Assembly: GCA_937895345.1 (NCBI GenBank)
Contig: CALAWP010000068.1
Coordinates: 59,686 to 123,685, forward strand
DNA: 64,000 nt
From: an uncultured Paenibacillus sp.
GTDB taxonomy: Bacteria; Bacillota; Bacilli; Paenibacillales; Paenibacillaceae
Direction of reading: 5' to 3'
In this document: piece by piece, positions 25,182-32,469 of the stretch
How positions within the stretch are numbered: the stretch's first letter is position 1
Layout: each line of letters opens with the position of its first letter
The notes under the pieces: model-generated
Told to the model about the DNA's origin: nothing
Databases searched by the model: none
The model's input: the letters and a program-made list of their open reading frames with translations, nothing else
Made by a program: the position numbers and the translations under genes

Positions 25182-26342
25182 ATGAAGCTGATCACCTTGC
25201 AGGAAGCGATGGACGTATTCGGCGTCAGCCGGGCGACGATCGACCGCTGGCGGCTGCACAAGCAGCTTCCGTTTATTAAGATTGGCAAGGAAGTGTTTAT
25301 CGAGGTTGAGGAGCTGGAAGCGTGGGTCAAATCTTATGCCGTGCACTCGGGGGCGACTGCGGGCAAGGAAAACGCGGCGGTAAAAGTCGCCGTCGGCTAC
25401 CAGATGGGCACCGCACATATGTGGACCTCTCTCCTGATGAAACAAACCGGATTATTCGAGGAAGAGCTCAGACGCTTCTACCCCCGCCGCGACGTGAAAA
25501 TTGTATGGCATAACGGGGCGAACGGTCTGGAGCTCGCGGAACTGATGATTGCGGGCAAGCTCCATATCGCTTCGCTGGGCGATTACCCGATCGCAATCTG
25601 CGGCGCGTTGAGCCGGCTGCTCCCTTCCTTCCGGGCGGCCTTGCTCGCCTTCGACGGCAAATCGGTCGGCGGCAAGGGCATTTCCGTCGTCGTCCCCCCG
25701 TCCGGCCCGATTCGCAGCCTGAACGATTTGGCGGAAGCGACGTTGTCGAGCGTCGCTCATTCGAGCGCCGGCTGCCGCCTTCACCAGCTTATCGATCGGC
25801 TGGGCGGACGCCCGGCGGCGACCGTTCACCGCGACATGAGCGACTGCGCCGCCGCCATCCGGGAACGGCGAGTCGGAGCCAGCGTCATGTGGGAGCCTTA
25901 CTTGAGCGTGCTGCGGGACTCCGGGTTCGGCAAAATTTTGCTTGAGGATGGTCTCGGCGCGGATTACTTGACGGGCGTCGTGGCGGACGACCGGTGGGCT
26001 GCCGATCACGAACCCGTCGTCATTGCGTATTTGAAGGCGCATTTGCGCGCTCACCGCATGATCCGACGCGAGTTCGATACGGCCGTCTCCGCCATCCATC
26101 TGGCGACCGGCTTCTCCGCCGGCACGGTGGAGCGCATCCTCTCCCGCGTCCGGTGGGATGCGGCGGTATATGCCCGCGATCTCGATACGCTCGGACAGCT
26201 GCACAGCCCGGACGCTTATACGGACGCGCGAGGGGTGCGCCTGCGGCTGCATTATTTGCAATCGGCGCTCGACCAGCTTCGCCTTCCGCCATTGCCTGAC
26301 GAGCCGCTGCAGGGGGAATGGTCCCCCGAGATTACGTATTGA
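25182..26342 (+). CDS. One-component regulator: excisionase-type HTH fused to an SsuA/NrtA-type ligand-binding domain
   Basis: 386 residues from the ATG at 25182 (GGGAGGAA site). Residues 1-50 (MKLITLQEAMDVFGVSRATI, DRWRLHKQLP, then VEELEAWVK) form an excisionase/MerR-like helix-turn-helix. After a short linker, residues about 66-330 are a two-lobe binding protein: VKVAVGYQMGTAHMW, LHIASLGDYPIA, LLAFDGKS, WEPYLSVL, DYLTGVVADDRWA and RWDAAVYARDLDTL. No signal peptide is present, so this fold should act in the cytoplasm as a ligand sensor. It is divergent from the operon whose lipoprotein it resembles and probably regulates that operon in response to the imported compound. Its tail (EPLQGEWSPEITY) even mirrors the lipoprotein's C-terminus. 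Confidence 0.88.
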   Translation: MKLITLQEAMDVFGVSRATIDRWRLHKQLPFIKIGKEVFIEVEELEAWVKSYAVHSGATAGKENAAVKVAVGYQMGTAHMWTSLLMKQTGLFEEELRRFYPRRDVKIVWHNGANGLELAELMIAGKLHIASLGDYPIAICGALSRLLPSFRAALLAFDGKSVGGKGISVVVPPSGPIRSLNDLAEATLSSVAHSSAGCRLHQLIDRLGGRPAATVHRDMSDCAAAIRERRVGASVMWEPYLSVLRDSGFGKILLEDGLGADYLTGVVADDRWAADHEPVVIAYLKAHLRAHRMIRREFDTAVSAIHLATGFSAGTVERILSRVRWDAAVYARDLDTLGQLHSPDAYTDARGVRLRLHYLQSALDQLRLPPLPDEPLQGEWSPEITY

Positions 26343-26586
26343 CGGATGACTTTGTCGAGCTCCAGCGGTTATCGATTTTTCGTTCGATTCTCGCTATGGT
26401 CCGTTCTATCCGCGATGATATCCGGTTTAACCGATCGTCTTGACCGTTGGCGGACAACTCCCAAATTGACGTTCGGATGGCATTCGCTTCGACATCGGTT
26501 AATCGGGTTTGCCGGGCCCAATCCGCCAAGCCCGGCGTCAGCTCATAATTTGTATCGGCAAGCGGCTTCCGTTGATCGTTTGTCAT
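26332..26586 (-). CDS. Small hypothetical protein co-transcribed with a sigma factor
   Basis: 84 residues, helical and charged, with no membrane segment or recognised domain. Its start overlaps the sigma-factor stop by ATGA, so it is translated with it. The last part (about 55-75) is an Arg/Ile-rich amphipathic helix, RIERTIARIERKID. Position suggests a sigma-factor modulator, but nothing in the sequence proves this. The 3' end overlaps the convergent regulator gene by 11 bp. Confidence 0.55.
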   Translation of the reverse strand: MTNDQRKPLADTNYELTPGLADWARQTRLTDVEANAIRTSIWELSANGQDDRLNRISSRIERTIARIERKIDNRWSSTKSSVNT

Positions 26587-27125
26587 TGGCCTGATCCCTC
26601 CTCCTGAGCATGTGCCAGTTCTTGACGAAGCCGCTTGCGCGCCATGCTGAGCCGGTACCTTACGGTTCCCGGCGGCAATTCAAGCCATTCGCCGATCTCG
26701 TTGCTGTTCATTCGGCCGACCGATTGCAGCACCAGCGCCTGACGCAGATCGTCCGGAAGCCGTTCGATCGCCTGCTCGACCGCGCGCCATCGTTCCTTTA
26801 TTTCGTACATATCCGCGGCGGAGCGATTAGCGAGCGTTAGGACTGCGTCCGCTTTCAGCTTTTCCCGAGTCCGGGTACTCGCGGAACGTCTGCGATAATA
26901 ATCGACAACCAGGTTTTTGGCCGCCCGGTATATCCAGTGCCGCGATTCGTGCCATTCAAGCTCGGCAAAAATATGGATTCGGTTCCATACGCGCAGAAAA
27001 GCTTCTTGCAGCAAATCTTTCGCCGTCTCCCGATCGCCCGAATGCGCCAGCAAGTAGGCAAAAACGGCCGAATGATAATGATCGTAGAGGCGGTTAAACA
27101 ACGCTTCTCTCTGCTCATCATTCAT
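26583..27125 (-). CDS. Sigma-70 family RNA polymerase sigma factor
   Basis: 180 residues with region 2 at about 10-80 (FNRLYDHYHSAVFAYLLAH, DLLQEAFLRVWNRI, HWIYRAAKNLVVDYYRRR) and region 4 at about 125-170 (LPDDLRQALVLQSVGRMNSN, then EIGEWLELPPGTVRYRLSMA). It is an ECF-type factor. It is the third gene of a four-gene unit after two small proteins that share a repeat, with a 13 bp gap, and before the 84-residue protein. The unit differs from the other sigma-factor pair at 19.5-20.8 kb and has no obvious transmembrane anti-sigma factor. Confidence 0.9.
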   Translation of the reverse strand: MNDEQREALFNRLYDHYHSAVFAYLLAHSGDRETAKDLLQEAFLRVWNRIHIFAELEWHESRHWIYRAAKNLVVDYYRRRSASTRTREKLKADAVLTLANRSAADMYEIKERWRAVEQAIERLPDDLRQALVLQSVGRMNSNEIGEWLELPPGTVRYRLSMARKRLRQELAHAQEEGSGQ

Positions 27126-27138
27126 GCGCGGAAGCTCC

Positions 27139-27627
27139 TCAAGCCCGCTCAGGCGATATTTCGCCGTATTTCAAGGCGGTCACGGCTTGCAGCAATCCGG
27201 CTTGCTTCCGGTCCGCCGTCCGAATGCTGCCCCATAAAAACAGCTCGGCTACCTTTTCATGCAGCAGCTCCGGCGACACATCGTCCTCGATGGCGAACTC
27301 CCCTCGCAGGAACAAGGAGACCGGCTGCTTCAAATATGTGAAAAAATCGCTGCCAAATCGGTCTTGTCCCGTGAACATGCGGGGTTCATGGTTGTAGAAC
27401 TGAACCTCGCCGTACAGTTGGGATATCGACGCCGCGAGCGCGGCTTCGCATGGCTTCGGAGCAAATATTTCTCCCGTCACGATGATCGATTTGAAGCCGA
27501 CCTGGCCAAAAGGCGACGTAATCGTGAGTTCGCCGCTCACAAGCAGCGTTTCGTCGGGATCTCCGCTCTCATGCTCCAGAAACTCGCCCCGCAGCTTGAC
27601 GTCTCCGCTCAGCACCGCAATTTTCAT
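27139..27627 (-). CDS. Repeat protein of unknown function, sigma-factor operon
   Basis: 162 residues, soluble, mostly short beta strands. It contains repeated units of the form G-E-hydrophobic-x-hydrophobic about 20 residues apart: GELTI (32), GEIFAP (52), GEVQF (73), GEFAI (109), GSI (133). The unit KSIIVTGEIFAP aligns with KEIAYVGTILIP of the upstream 70-residue protein, so the two genes share ancestry. Such regular G-h-h strands suggest a small beta-solenoid or stacked sheet. It starts by ATGA overlap with the upstream gene. No known function. Confidence 0.6.
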   Translation of the reverse strand: MKIAVLSGDVKLRGEFLEHESGDPDETLLVSGELTITSPFGQVGFKSIIVTGEIFAPKPCEAALAASISQLYGEVQFYNHEPRMFTGQDRFGSDFFTYLKQPVSLFLRGEFAIEDDVSPELLHEKVAELFLWGSIRTADRKQAGLLQAVTALKYGEISPERA

Positions 27628-27836
27628 CCCGGAATCGCGACGATGCTTCCGATATGATGCATAGGGATGCCGGCAATGCTGCTCTGCAGCCGTTCCGGGA
27701 TCAGAATAGTACCGACATAAGCGATTTCCTTCACGTTCGCCAGCTCGTCGATCGAGTTCAAATGCCGAAGGTCGAGCAATCCCATATGGGTAATGTTCCC
27801 TTGTTTATCCGTCATGTTCGATTGCGATTCGTTCAT
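27624..27836 (-). CDS. Small repeat protein of unknown function, first gene of sigma-factor operon
   Basis: 70 residues with GAGGGTGAAG upstream. A polar N-terminus (rich in Asn, Ser and Gln) is followed by LLDLRHLNSIDELANVKEIA and then GTILIPERLQSSIAG and HHIGSIVAIP, one copy of the repeat that recurs in the next gene. The stop overlaps the next start by ATGA. One possibility is that the two genes arose from splitting of a single repeat protein. Confidence 0.55.
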   Translation of the reverse strand: MNESQSNMTDKQGNITHMGLLDLRHLNSIDELANVKEIAYVGTILIPERLQSSIAGIPMHHIGSIVAIPG

Positions 27837-27921
27837 TTCGCTTCACCCTCTTCCATTGGTTTCATCCTGTAAGACGCAGCAAAAGCCGAAGTGTTGGGTC
27901 GGCCGAACGAAAGGTCGCCGC

Positions 27922-29562
27922 TCATCGAACCAACTGGTTATGCAAACGCCGTTCCTCCTCTTGAATCCTTTCGGGAGGAATTCGTTCAAACAGATGGCCC
28001 GCTTCCCGAATCGGTTGTCCGGCAGAGACCTGAACCGGCACCCACGCGGGTTCGCCAAGCTCGAGAAAATGGCGGATCCGCTTGCTGCTCTCCGGCAAAA
28101 ACGGGTTCAGCAGCTGGCTCAGATTAGCGATGATCTGTATGCAGACGTACAAGGTTTGGCTGCAAGCTCCGGGCTGTTCCCGATAGGTCGCCCATGGCCT
28201 TTCCTCGTCAAAATATTTGTTTGCCCGCCTCACATGGTCGAAGATCAACTCCAGCGCTTCTTTGAACCGGCCGGATTCCAGCCATTCGCCGGCCCGGGCG
28301 TATAAGGTGTCCACAGCCTTCGACCATTCGGGATGGGCGGTTCCCGCAGGCACCCTTGAATCAAAGGATTTTACAATAAAAGCCAGTGTGCGGTTGACGA
28401 AATTGCCGTATGCCCCCAACAGCTCGCCGTTATGGCTGTGTATAAATTCCCGCCACGAAAAGTCGGTATCCCGCCGCTCCGGCCCGTTGGCGATCAGAAA
28501 ATAACGAATGGAATCGGCCGGGTAACGCTCCATAATGTCGGGGACCCAAACGGCCCAATTGCGGCTTGTCGAAAACTTTTTTCCTTCCAGCGTCATGTAT
28601 TCGCTGGACACGATCCGGTCCGGACGGCGCCAATCGCCCGCTCCCGACAAAATGGCGGGCCAAATCAAGCTGTGGAACGGTATATTGTCCTTGCCGTGAA
28701 CGTAATACGCGAGCGCGTTGCCGTCGTTGTCCCAGAACGGCTGCCACTCCGAGCCCGATTGCTCCGCCCACCGAATGCTGGCCGACAAGTAGCCCGTTAC
28801 CGCCTCGATCCAGACGTAAATCTTTTTTCCTTCAAAACCCGGCACCGGCACGTCGACTCCCCAGTCCAGATCGCGGGTTACGGCCCGATCCAGCAGCCCC
28901 TCCCGCAAATACCGCTCCGTCAATCGGACCGCATTGTCCCGCCAGCCGGCCGCGTTAGCGAGATAGTCCTCCATTTCCTTCTGAAATCCGGACAACCGCA
29001 TATAATAATGCTCGGTCGGGCGATCGACGGGCGGATTGCCGCACAGCTTGCACTTCCGGTCCTTCAATTCCGCAGGGTCGAGCAGCGCCGAACAATAATC
29101 GCATTGGTCGCCTCGAGCCGTCTCGCCGCAGTGCGGGCATGTTCCTTCGACATACCGGTCGGGCAAAAATCGGCCGTCGGCTTCGCAATACGTTTGCAGC
29201 ACCGTTCTTTTGTCCAGATGGCCGTGCTGCAGCAAGTTCAAAAAAATGTCCTGCACGGTCCGATGGTGATGCGCTTCGTCCGTCCGCGTATAAAGGTCGT
29301 ACGTAAACCCCAGCCGCTCGAAACAATCCGCAAACTCTCGATGGTATCGGTCGGCTACGGCTTTCGGTTCGACTCCCTCCTGCGCCGCTTGGACGGCTAC
29401 CGGCGTCCCGTGGCAATCGCTGCCCGAGACGTAGAGCACCCGGTCGCCCTTGGCCCGGTGATACCGCGCCAGCACATCGCCGGGCAAGACGCTCGCCAGC
29501 CGGCCCAAATGCAGCGAGCCGTTGGCGTACGGCCAGGCACCTCCTATAAATACATTTCTCAT
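27922..29562 (-). CDS. metG: Methionyl-tRNA synthetase
   Basis: About 546 residues from MRNVFIGG at 29562 (an ATG at 29571 is only 2 bp from the GGAGGG, too close). PYANGSLHLGR is the HIGH motif, and GKKFSTSRNW stands for KMSKS. The connective domain carries zinc ligands CPHC and CDYC, with CKLCGN beyond. An anticodon-binding helical domain (NGELLGAYGNFVNRTLAFI) follows; there is no C-terminal tRNA-binding EMAP domain, so it is the short form. It charges tRNA-Met in the cytoplasm and is controlled by a T-box leader. The metS-like short form with zinc knuckles may be a second MetRS in this genome; such second copies are known to lower sensitivity to MetRS inhibitors. Confidence 0.93.
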   Translation of the reverse strand: MRNVFIGGAWPYANGSLHLGRLASVLPGDVLARYHRAKGDRVLYVSGSDCHGTPVAVQAAQEGVEPKAVADRYHREFADCFERLGFTYDLYTRTDEAHHHRTVQDIFLNLLQHGHLDKRTVLQTYCEADGRFLPDRYVEGTCPHCGETARGDQCDYCSALLDPAELKDRKCKLCGNPPVDRPTEHYYMRLSGFQKEMEDYLANAAGWRDNAVRLTERYLREGLLDRAVTRDLDWGVDVPVPGFEGKKIYVWIEAVTGYLSASIRWAEQSGSEWQPFWDNDGNALAYYVHGKDNIPFHSLIWPAILSGAGDWRRPDRIVSSEYMTLEGKKFSTSRNWAVWVPDIMERYPADSIRYFLIANGPERRDTDFSWREFIHSHNGELLGAYGNFVNRTLAFIVKSFDSRVPAGTAHPEWSKAVDTLYARAGEWLESGRFKEALELIFDHVRRANKYFDEERPWATYREQPGACSQTLYVCIQIIANLSQLLNPFLPESSKRIRHFLELGEPAWVPVQVSAGQPIREAGHLFERIPPERIQEEERRLHNQLVR

Positions 29563-29603
29563 TTCGTTCATCACCCTCCGGCAATTTATCTTCAACGCAA
29601 CGC

Positions 29604-29900
29604 AAAAAAGACCCTCATCCCCTACAGGGACGAGAGTCGGCGCTCACGTGGTACCACCCAGCTTCATCAATGCCTTGCGGCATTCACCTTGTCAAGTACG
29701 CCGCGGTCCGCGGTTATACTCTAGCGCGATAACGGGCGCGGGATTCCCGGCGCAGCCTACTTCCGGATGAGGGTTCGGTGCGCGGCTCGGAGACCATCTT
29801 CGCGGGGGATCGCTTGACTCCTTTTCACCGGACGGAGCTCTCTGCGCAACCGATCCTCCCGCTACTCTTTCTCTTCAGTGCCTTTTCCATATTATAGTTA
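29604..29900 (-). ncRNA. T-box leader of metG
   Basis: The minus strand carries the T-box core GGGTGGTACCACGTG (plus 29646-29660) before a terminator at 29604-29638 (arms 29610-29621 and 29626-29638, six T after). Toward the 5' end the stem I features CAGAGAGCTCCG and GGTGAAAAGGAG are visible. A likely Met specifier AUG (minus 29797-29795) stands in the GAAGATGGTC context. Uncharged tRNA-Met would pair with the specifier and with the T-box bulge and allow read-through into metG. The specifier choice is by eye. Confidence 0.88.
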
Positions 29901-29906
29901 ATGTCG

Positions 29907-29935
29907 ATTATATATGGCGCATCAAGGGCTGTCAA
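29907..29935 (-). promoter_or_regulatory. Consensus SigA promoter of the metG T-box transcript
   Basis: TTGACA (29930-29935) and TATAAT (29907-29912) are separated by exactly 17 bp on the minus strand: a perfect consensus, placing the transcript start near 29900 at the T-box 5' end. Confidence 0.85.
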
Positions 29936-30056
29936 CCGTTTGTCGCTTCTCGATCCGACTACCCTTCCCGCTCGCGTAAGCCGCCGACGCCCATCGCGAA
30001 GTCGAAACCGGCCATGGACGGGGCAAAATCGTACGTACGCCGGAATGACTGGGAGC

Positions 30057-31535
30057 TTACAGCGTTACGATTCGAGTCGCCACCTGATTGCAAAACTCGC
30101 GGTCATGCTCGACGAACAGCAGCGTCGGGGAATATTGCAGCAGCAGCTCCTCGATTTGCATGCGCGAGATGACATCGACGAAATTGAGCGGCTCATCCCA
30201 TATATGCAGATGGGCCGGCTCGCACAAGCTTTTGGCGATGAGCACTTTTTTCTTTTGTCCGCCGCTGAAGGAAGACATATCCTTTTCAAACTGGACTCGC
30301 GAGAAGTCGAGTTTACGCAAAATCGCCTTGAACAAGCTTTCGTCGATGCCGTTAGTTCTTGCGTAGGCCGATAAATCTCCCCGCAAGTGCGACGTGTCCT
30401 GCGAAATATAAGAGATCTTCAGCTGGCTCCCTTTGCGGAAAGTGCCGGCATAGTCGAGCTCCTCTCCGAGAATGAGCTTGAGCAGGCTGGATTTGCCGGA
30501 TCCATTCCGCCCTTCCAGCGCAATCCGGTCTCCCTGCTCGATCGTGAAGCTGATATCCCGGCAAACGATCCGGTTCCCGTACCGGATCGAAATCCGGTCC
30601 AGCTCGACCAGCTGCTTCTTCGGATAAGGCAGCTGAGAAAGCTTAAGCGATTCGGAGCTTTCGACGTTGTGCAGCAGCCGGGACCGTTCTTCTGCGGCAG
30701 CCTGCTGCCGCTGCTCGATTGCTTTGGACCGTTTCATCATTTTGGCGGCTTTATGGCCGACATACCCTTTATCGACCTTCGACCCCGAGTTGCGGGTGCC
30801 GTTCTTCGTCTTTTCCACTTCATCCGACCAGCGGCTGGTCCGTTTGGCGGCTTCGGACAACCGTTTCATGTCCTTTCGCAGCTTGTCGTTTTCCGCCAGC
30901 TCGTATTGGTCCTGCCTCCGCTTGTTCTCCAGCCAATCGGAAAAATTCCCTTTCTGAATATCGATGCTCGTCTTATTGATTGACAGGATATGGTCCACGC
31001 AGTTGTCCAGAAAAGCCCGGTCGTGCGATACGAGAATAAATCCCTTCTTGGCGTTCAAGTAACCGCTGACCAGCCGGCGCGCTTCGACGTCCAGATGGTT
31101 GGTCGGCTCGTCGATCAGCAGAAAGCTGTTTTCCTTCAAAAACAAGGCCGCCAGCAGCACCTTCGTTTGCTCGCCCTGGGACAGCGAATCGAAAGGCCGG
31201 TACAGCGCTTCTTCGGTAACCTTCAGCAGCGTAAGCTCGCGCAGAAGCTGCCAATGCTCGCAATCCGGCACGATGCCGCCGGCTACGTCTACCGTAAGCT
31301 GAGACGGGTCGCCGACCGGATATGGAAAATATTCAAAGCCGACGCTGGCCGAAATGCTGCCGCTATATTCGAGACTGCCAAGCAGCAGCCGAAGAAATGT
31401 CGTTTTGCCGCGGCCGTTTCTGCCGGTAAAACCTAACTTCCAATCGGTATCCAGCTGAAAGCTGACATCCTCGAAGATATTATCGTAACTGCCCTCATAG
31501 GCAAAAGTGAGTCGATTGACGTTGATTACTGACAT
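30057..31535 (-). CDS. ABC-F ribosomal protection protein (Lsa/Vga/VmlR type)
   Basis: 492 residues from the ATG at 31535 (AAGGAGG). Two ABC domains without membrane segments: Walker A GRNGRGKTT (about 38-46) with LSQGEQTKVLLAAL and DEPTNHLD, then GRNGSGKSS with SGGQKKKVLIA and DEPLNFVD. Between them a long charged linker (about 195-290; WSDEVEKTKNGTRNSGSKVD) is the interdomain arm that reaches the peptidyl-transferase site. LTFAYEGSYDNIFEDVSFQ is very close to Lsa-type proteins, which protect ribosomes from lincosamides, streptogramin A and pleuromutilins. Expression is probably drug-inducible through the leader peptide and attenuator upstream. The divergent PadR gene begins 380 bp away. Confidence 0.88.
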   Translation of the reverse strand: MSVINVNRLTFAYEGSYDNIFEDVSFQLDTDWKLGFTGRNGRGKTTFLRLLLGSLEYSGSISASVGFEYFPYPVGDPSQLTVDVAGGIVPDCEHWQLLRELTLLKVTEEALYRPFDSLSQGEQTKVLLAALFLKENSFLLIDEPTNHLDVEARRLVSGYLNAKKGFILVSHDRAFLDNCVDHILSINKTSIDIQKGNFSDWLENKRRQDQYELAENDKLRKDMKRLSEAAKRTSRWSDEVEKTKNGTRNSGSKVDKGYVGHKAAKMMKRSKAIEQRQQAAAEERSRLLHNVESSESLKLSQLPYPKKQLVELDRISIRYGNRIVCRDISFTIEQGDRIALEGRNGSGKSSLLKLILGEELDYAGTFRKGSQLKISYISQDTSHLRGDLSAYARTNGIDESLFKAILRKLDFSRVQFEKDMSSFSGGQKKKVLIAKSLCEPAHLHIWDEPLNFVDVISRMQIEELLLQYSPTLLFVEHDREFCNQVATRIVTL

Positions 31536-31561
31536 GGCGGGTGCCTCCTTCAAAAGAAATA

Positions 31562-31596
31562 GAAAAAGCTGCAAGAAAGTCAGCTTTCTCGCAGCT
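31562..31596 (-). terminator. Attenuator terminator upstream of the ABC-F gene
   Basis: A 13 bp stem (31567-31579 with 31584-31596, one mismatch) and a T-rich tail on the minus strand lie between the leader peptide and the ABC-F start, not at the end of a gene. Its 3' arm (minus ACTTTCTTGC, 31580-31571) is also complementary to GCAAGAAAGT inside the leader ORF, which permits an alternative antiterminator. Confidence 0.82.
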
Positions 31597-31643
31597 TCAA
31601 TAAATGAAGGAAAATAAACCCGATACGCATCGGATTTCCGGCC

Positions 31644-31715
31644 CTATTTATTGAGTGAAAGGAAACGCATAACTTTCTTGCCGATAATTAAATAAAACAT
31701 CGCTGTTTTATTCAT
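31644..31715 (-). CDS. Leader peptide for ABC-F attenuation (23 aa)
   Basis: A short ORF from the ATG at 31715 to TAG at 31644 encodes a 23-residue hydrophobic/basic peptide starting MNKTAMFYLIIGKKV. It lies just upstream of the attenuator. The codons GGC AAG AAA GT (31682-31672) can pair either with the sequence just before the ORF (31725-31735) or with the 3' arm of the terminator. A ribosome stalled by a drug on the early codons would cover the first partner and favour the antiterminator. The ribosome binding site is weak, so translation is an inference supported by this arrangement. Confidence 0.6.
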   Translation of the reverse strand: MNKTAMFYLIIGKKVMRFLSLNK

Positions 31716-31732
31716 TATGCCTGGGGCAAGAA

Positions 31733-31781
31733 AGTGTACATGTTCCCGATCAACTCCTGTCAATAAATTACTAGCATCTTA
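31733..31781 (-). promoter_or_regulatory. Candidate promoter region of the ABC-F leader transcript
   Basis: Two candidates exist on the minus strand. The first is an extended -10 TGGTAAGAT (TAAGAT at 31776-31781) with a poor -35 near 31798. The second is TTGACA (31758-31763) with TACACT (31733-31738) at a long 19 bp. Only the first would include the 5' pairing segment 31725-31735 fully in the transcript. Confidence 0.4.
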
Positions 31782-31823
31782 CCATACCCGTCCTGCAAAA
31801 ACAACCTTAAATGATAATTATAT

Positions 31824-31896
31824 CTATTCAAATTTGACTAGGCGATAAGTTTTGATATATACTTGTTAATGATTGCAGCTATACAAATTTGAATAG
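31824..31896 (+). promoter_or_regulatory. padR promoter flanked by paired CAAATTTG operators
   Basis: CTATTCAAATTTG (31824-31836) and CAAATTTGAATAG (31884-31896) are exact inverted copies, and each contains a self-symmetric CAAATTTG core. Between and overlapping them are TTGACT (31834-31839) and TATACT (31858-31863), 18 bp apart. One site covers the -35 and the other lies after the predicted transcription start, an arrangement that suits autorepression by the adjacent PadR protein. Confidence 0.7.
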
Positions 31897-31915
31897 CGAA
31901 AGGAGCCGCTGAACC

Positions 31916-32458
31916 ATGTCAACCGTCAAACTGCTTGTGCTGGGGTCCATCATTCGTCGCGGCGTCAGCCACGGCTACGGCGTTTACAGCGATATTGCTT
32001 CGTGGCGAGCCGAGACTTGGACGAACGTCAAGCCCGGTTCCATTTATCACGCTCTCGAATCGCTGGAATCCCAAGGAAAGCTCTATGCCGTCGAATCCGA
32101 GAACGGCGCCAAGCTTGGTCCTTCGCGCACGGAATATGCCGCATCGAATGAAGGTAAAGCGTTGTTCGAGCAATTGCTGCAATCGGCCTTAACCGATCAT
32201 GACATCCAGCATTTCGCGGTCGGCATAGCCTTTATCGGCATGCTGCCCGTGGAGACTGCGGCCGCACGTCTTCGGGAACGGGCAGTCTCGCTGGAGCAAT
32301 CTGCCGCTTTCCTGAAGACGCTGCCGGCGAACGCCGGCTCCGACCTCCCTTCCGAAAGCCCGGAACTGATCGGTCTTTGGGTGAATTATGTGGAGACACA
32401 AGCCGCTTATACGCGGAGACTGCTTGAACAAATGCATGGAGAAGAAACCGACGTTTAG
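31916..32458 (+). CDS. PadR-family transcriptional regulator
   Basis: 180 residues. The N-terminal winged helix has VLGSIIRRGVSHGYGVYSDI, TNVKPGSIYHALESLESQGKL and SRTEYAASNEGKALFEQLL, the usual PadR arrangement with GSIYHAL recognition helix. The C-terminal half is an alpha-helical dimerisation domain ending in a coil, VETQAAYTRRLLEQMHG. It is the first gene of a pair with the alpha/beta hydrolase, 11 bp downstream, and probably represses that pair through the two operators in front of it. The divergent ABC-F promoter is near enough to be affected as well. Confidence 0.9.
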   Translation: MSTVKLLVLGSIIRRGVSHGYGVYSDIASWRAETWTNVKPGSIYHALESLESQGKLYAVESENGAKLGPSRTEYAASNEGKALFEQLLQSALTDHDIQHFAVGIAFIGMLPVETAAARLRERAVSLEQSAAFLKTLPANAGSDLPSESPELIGLWVNYVETQAAYTRRLLEQMHGEETDV

Positions 32459-32469
32459 GAGGCATTACG

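Noticed and set aside
31816..31836. T-box or riboswitch in the padR/ABC-F intergenic region
   Set aside because: No T-box core or riboswitch consensus was found; the observed elements are explained by the attenuator and the twin operators.
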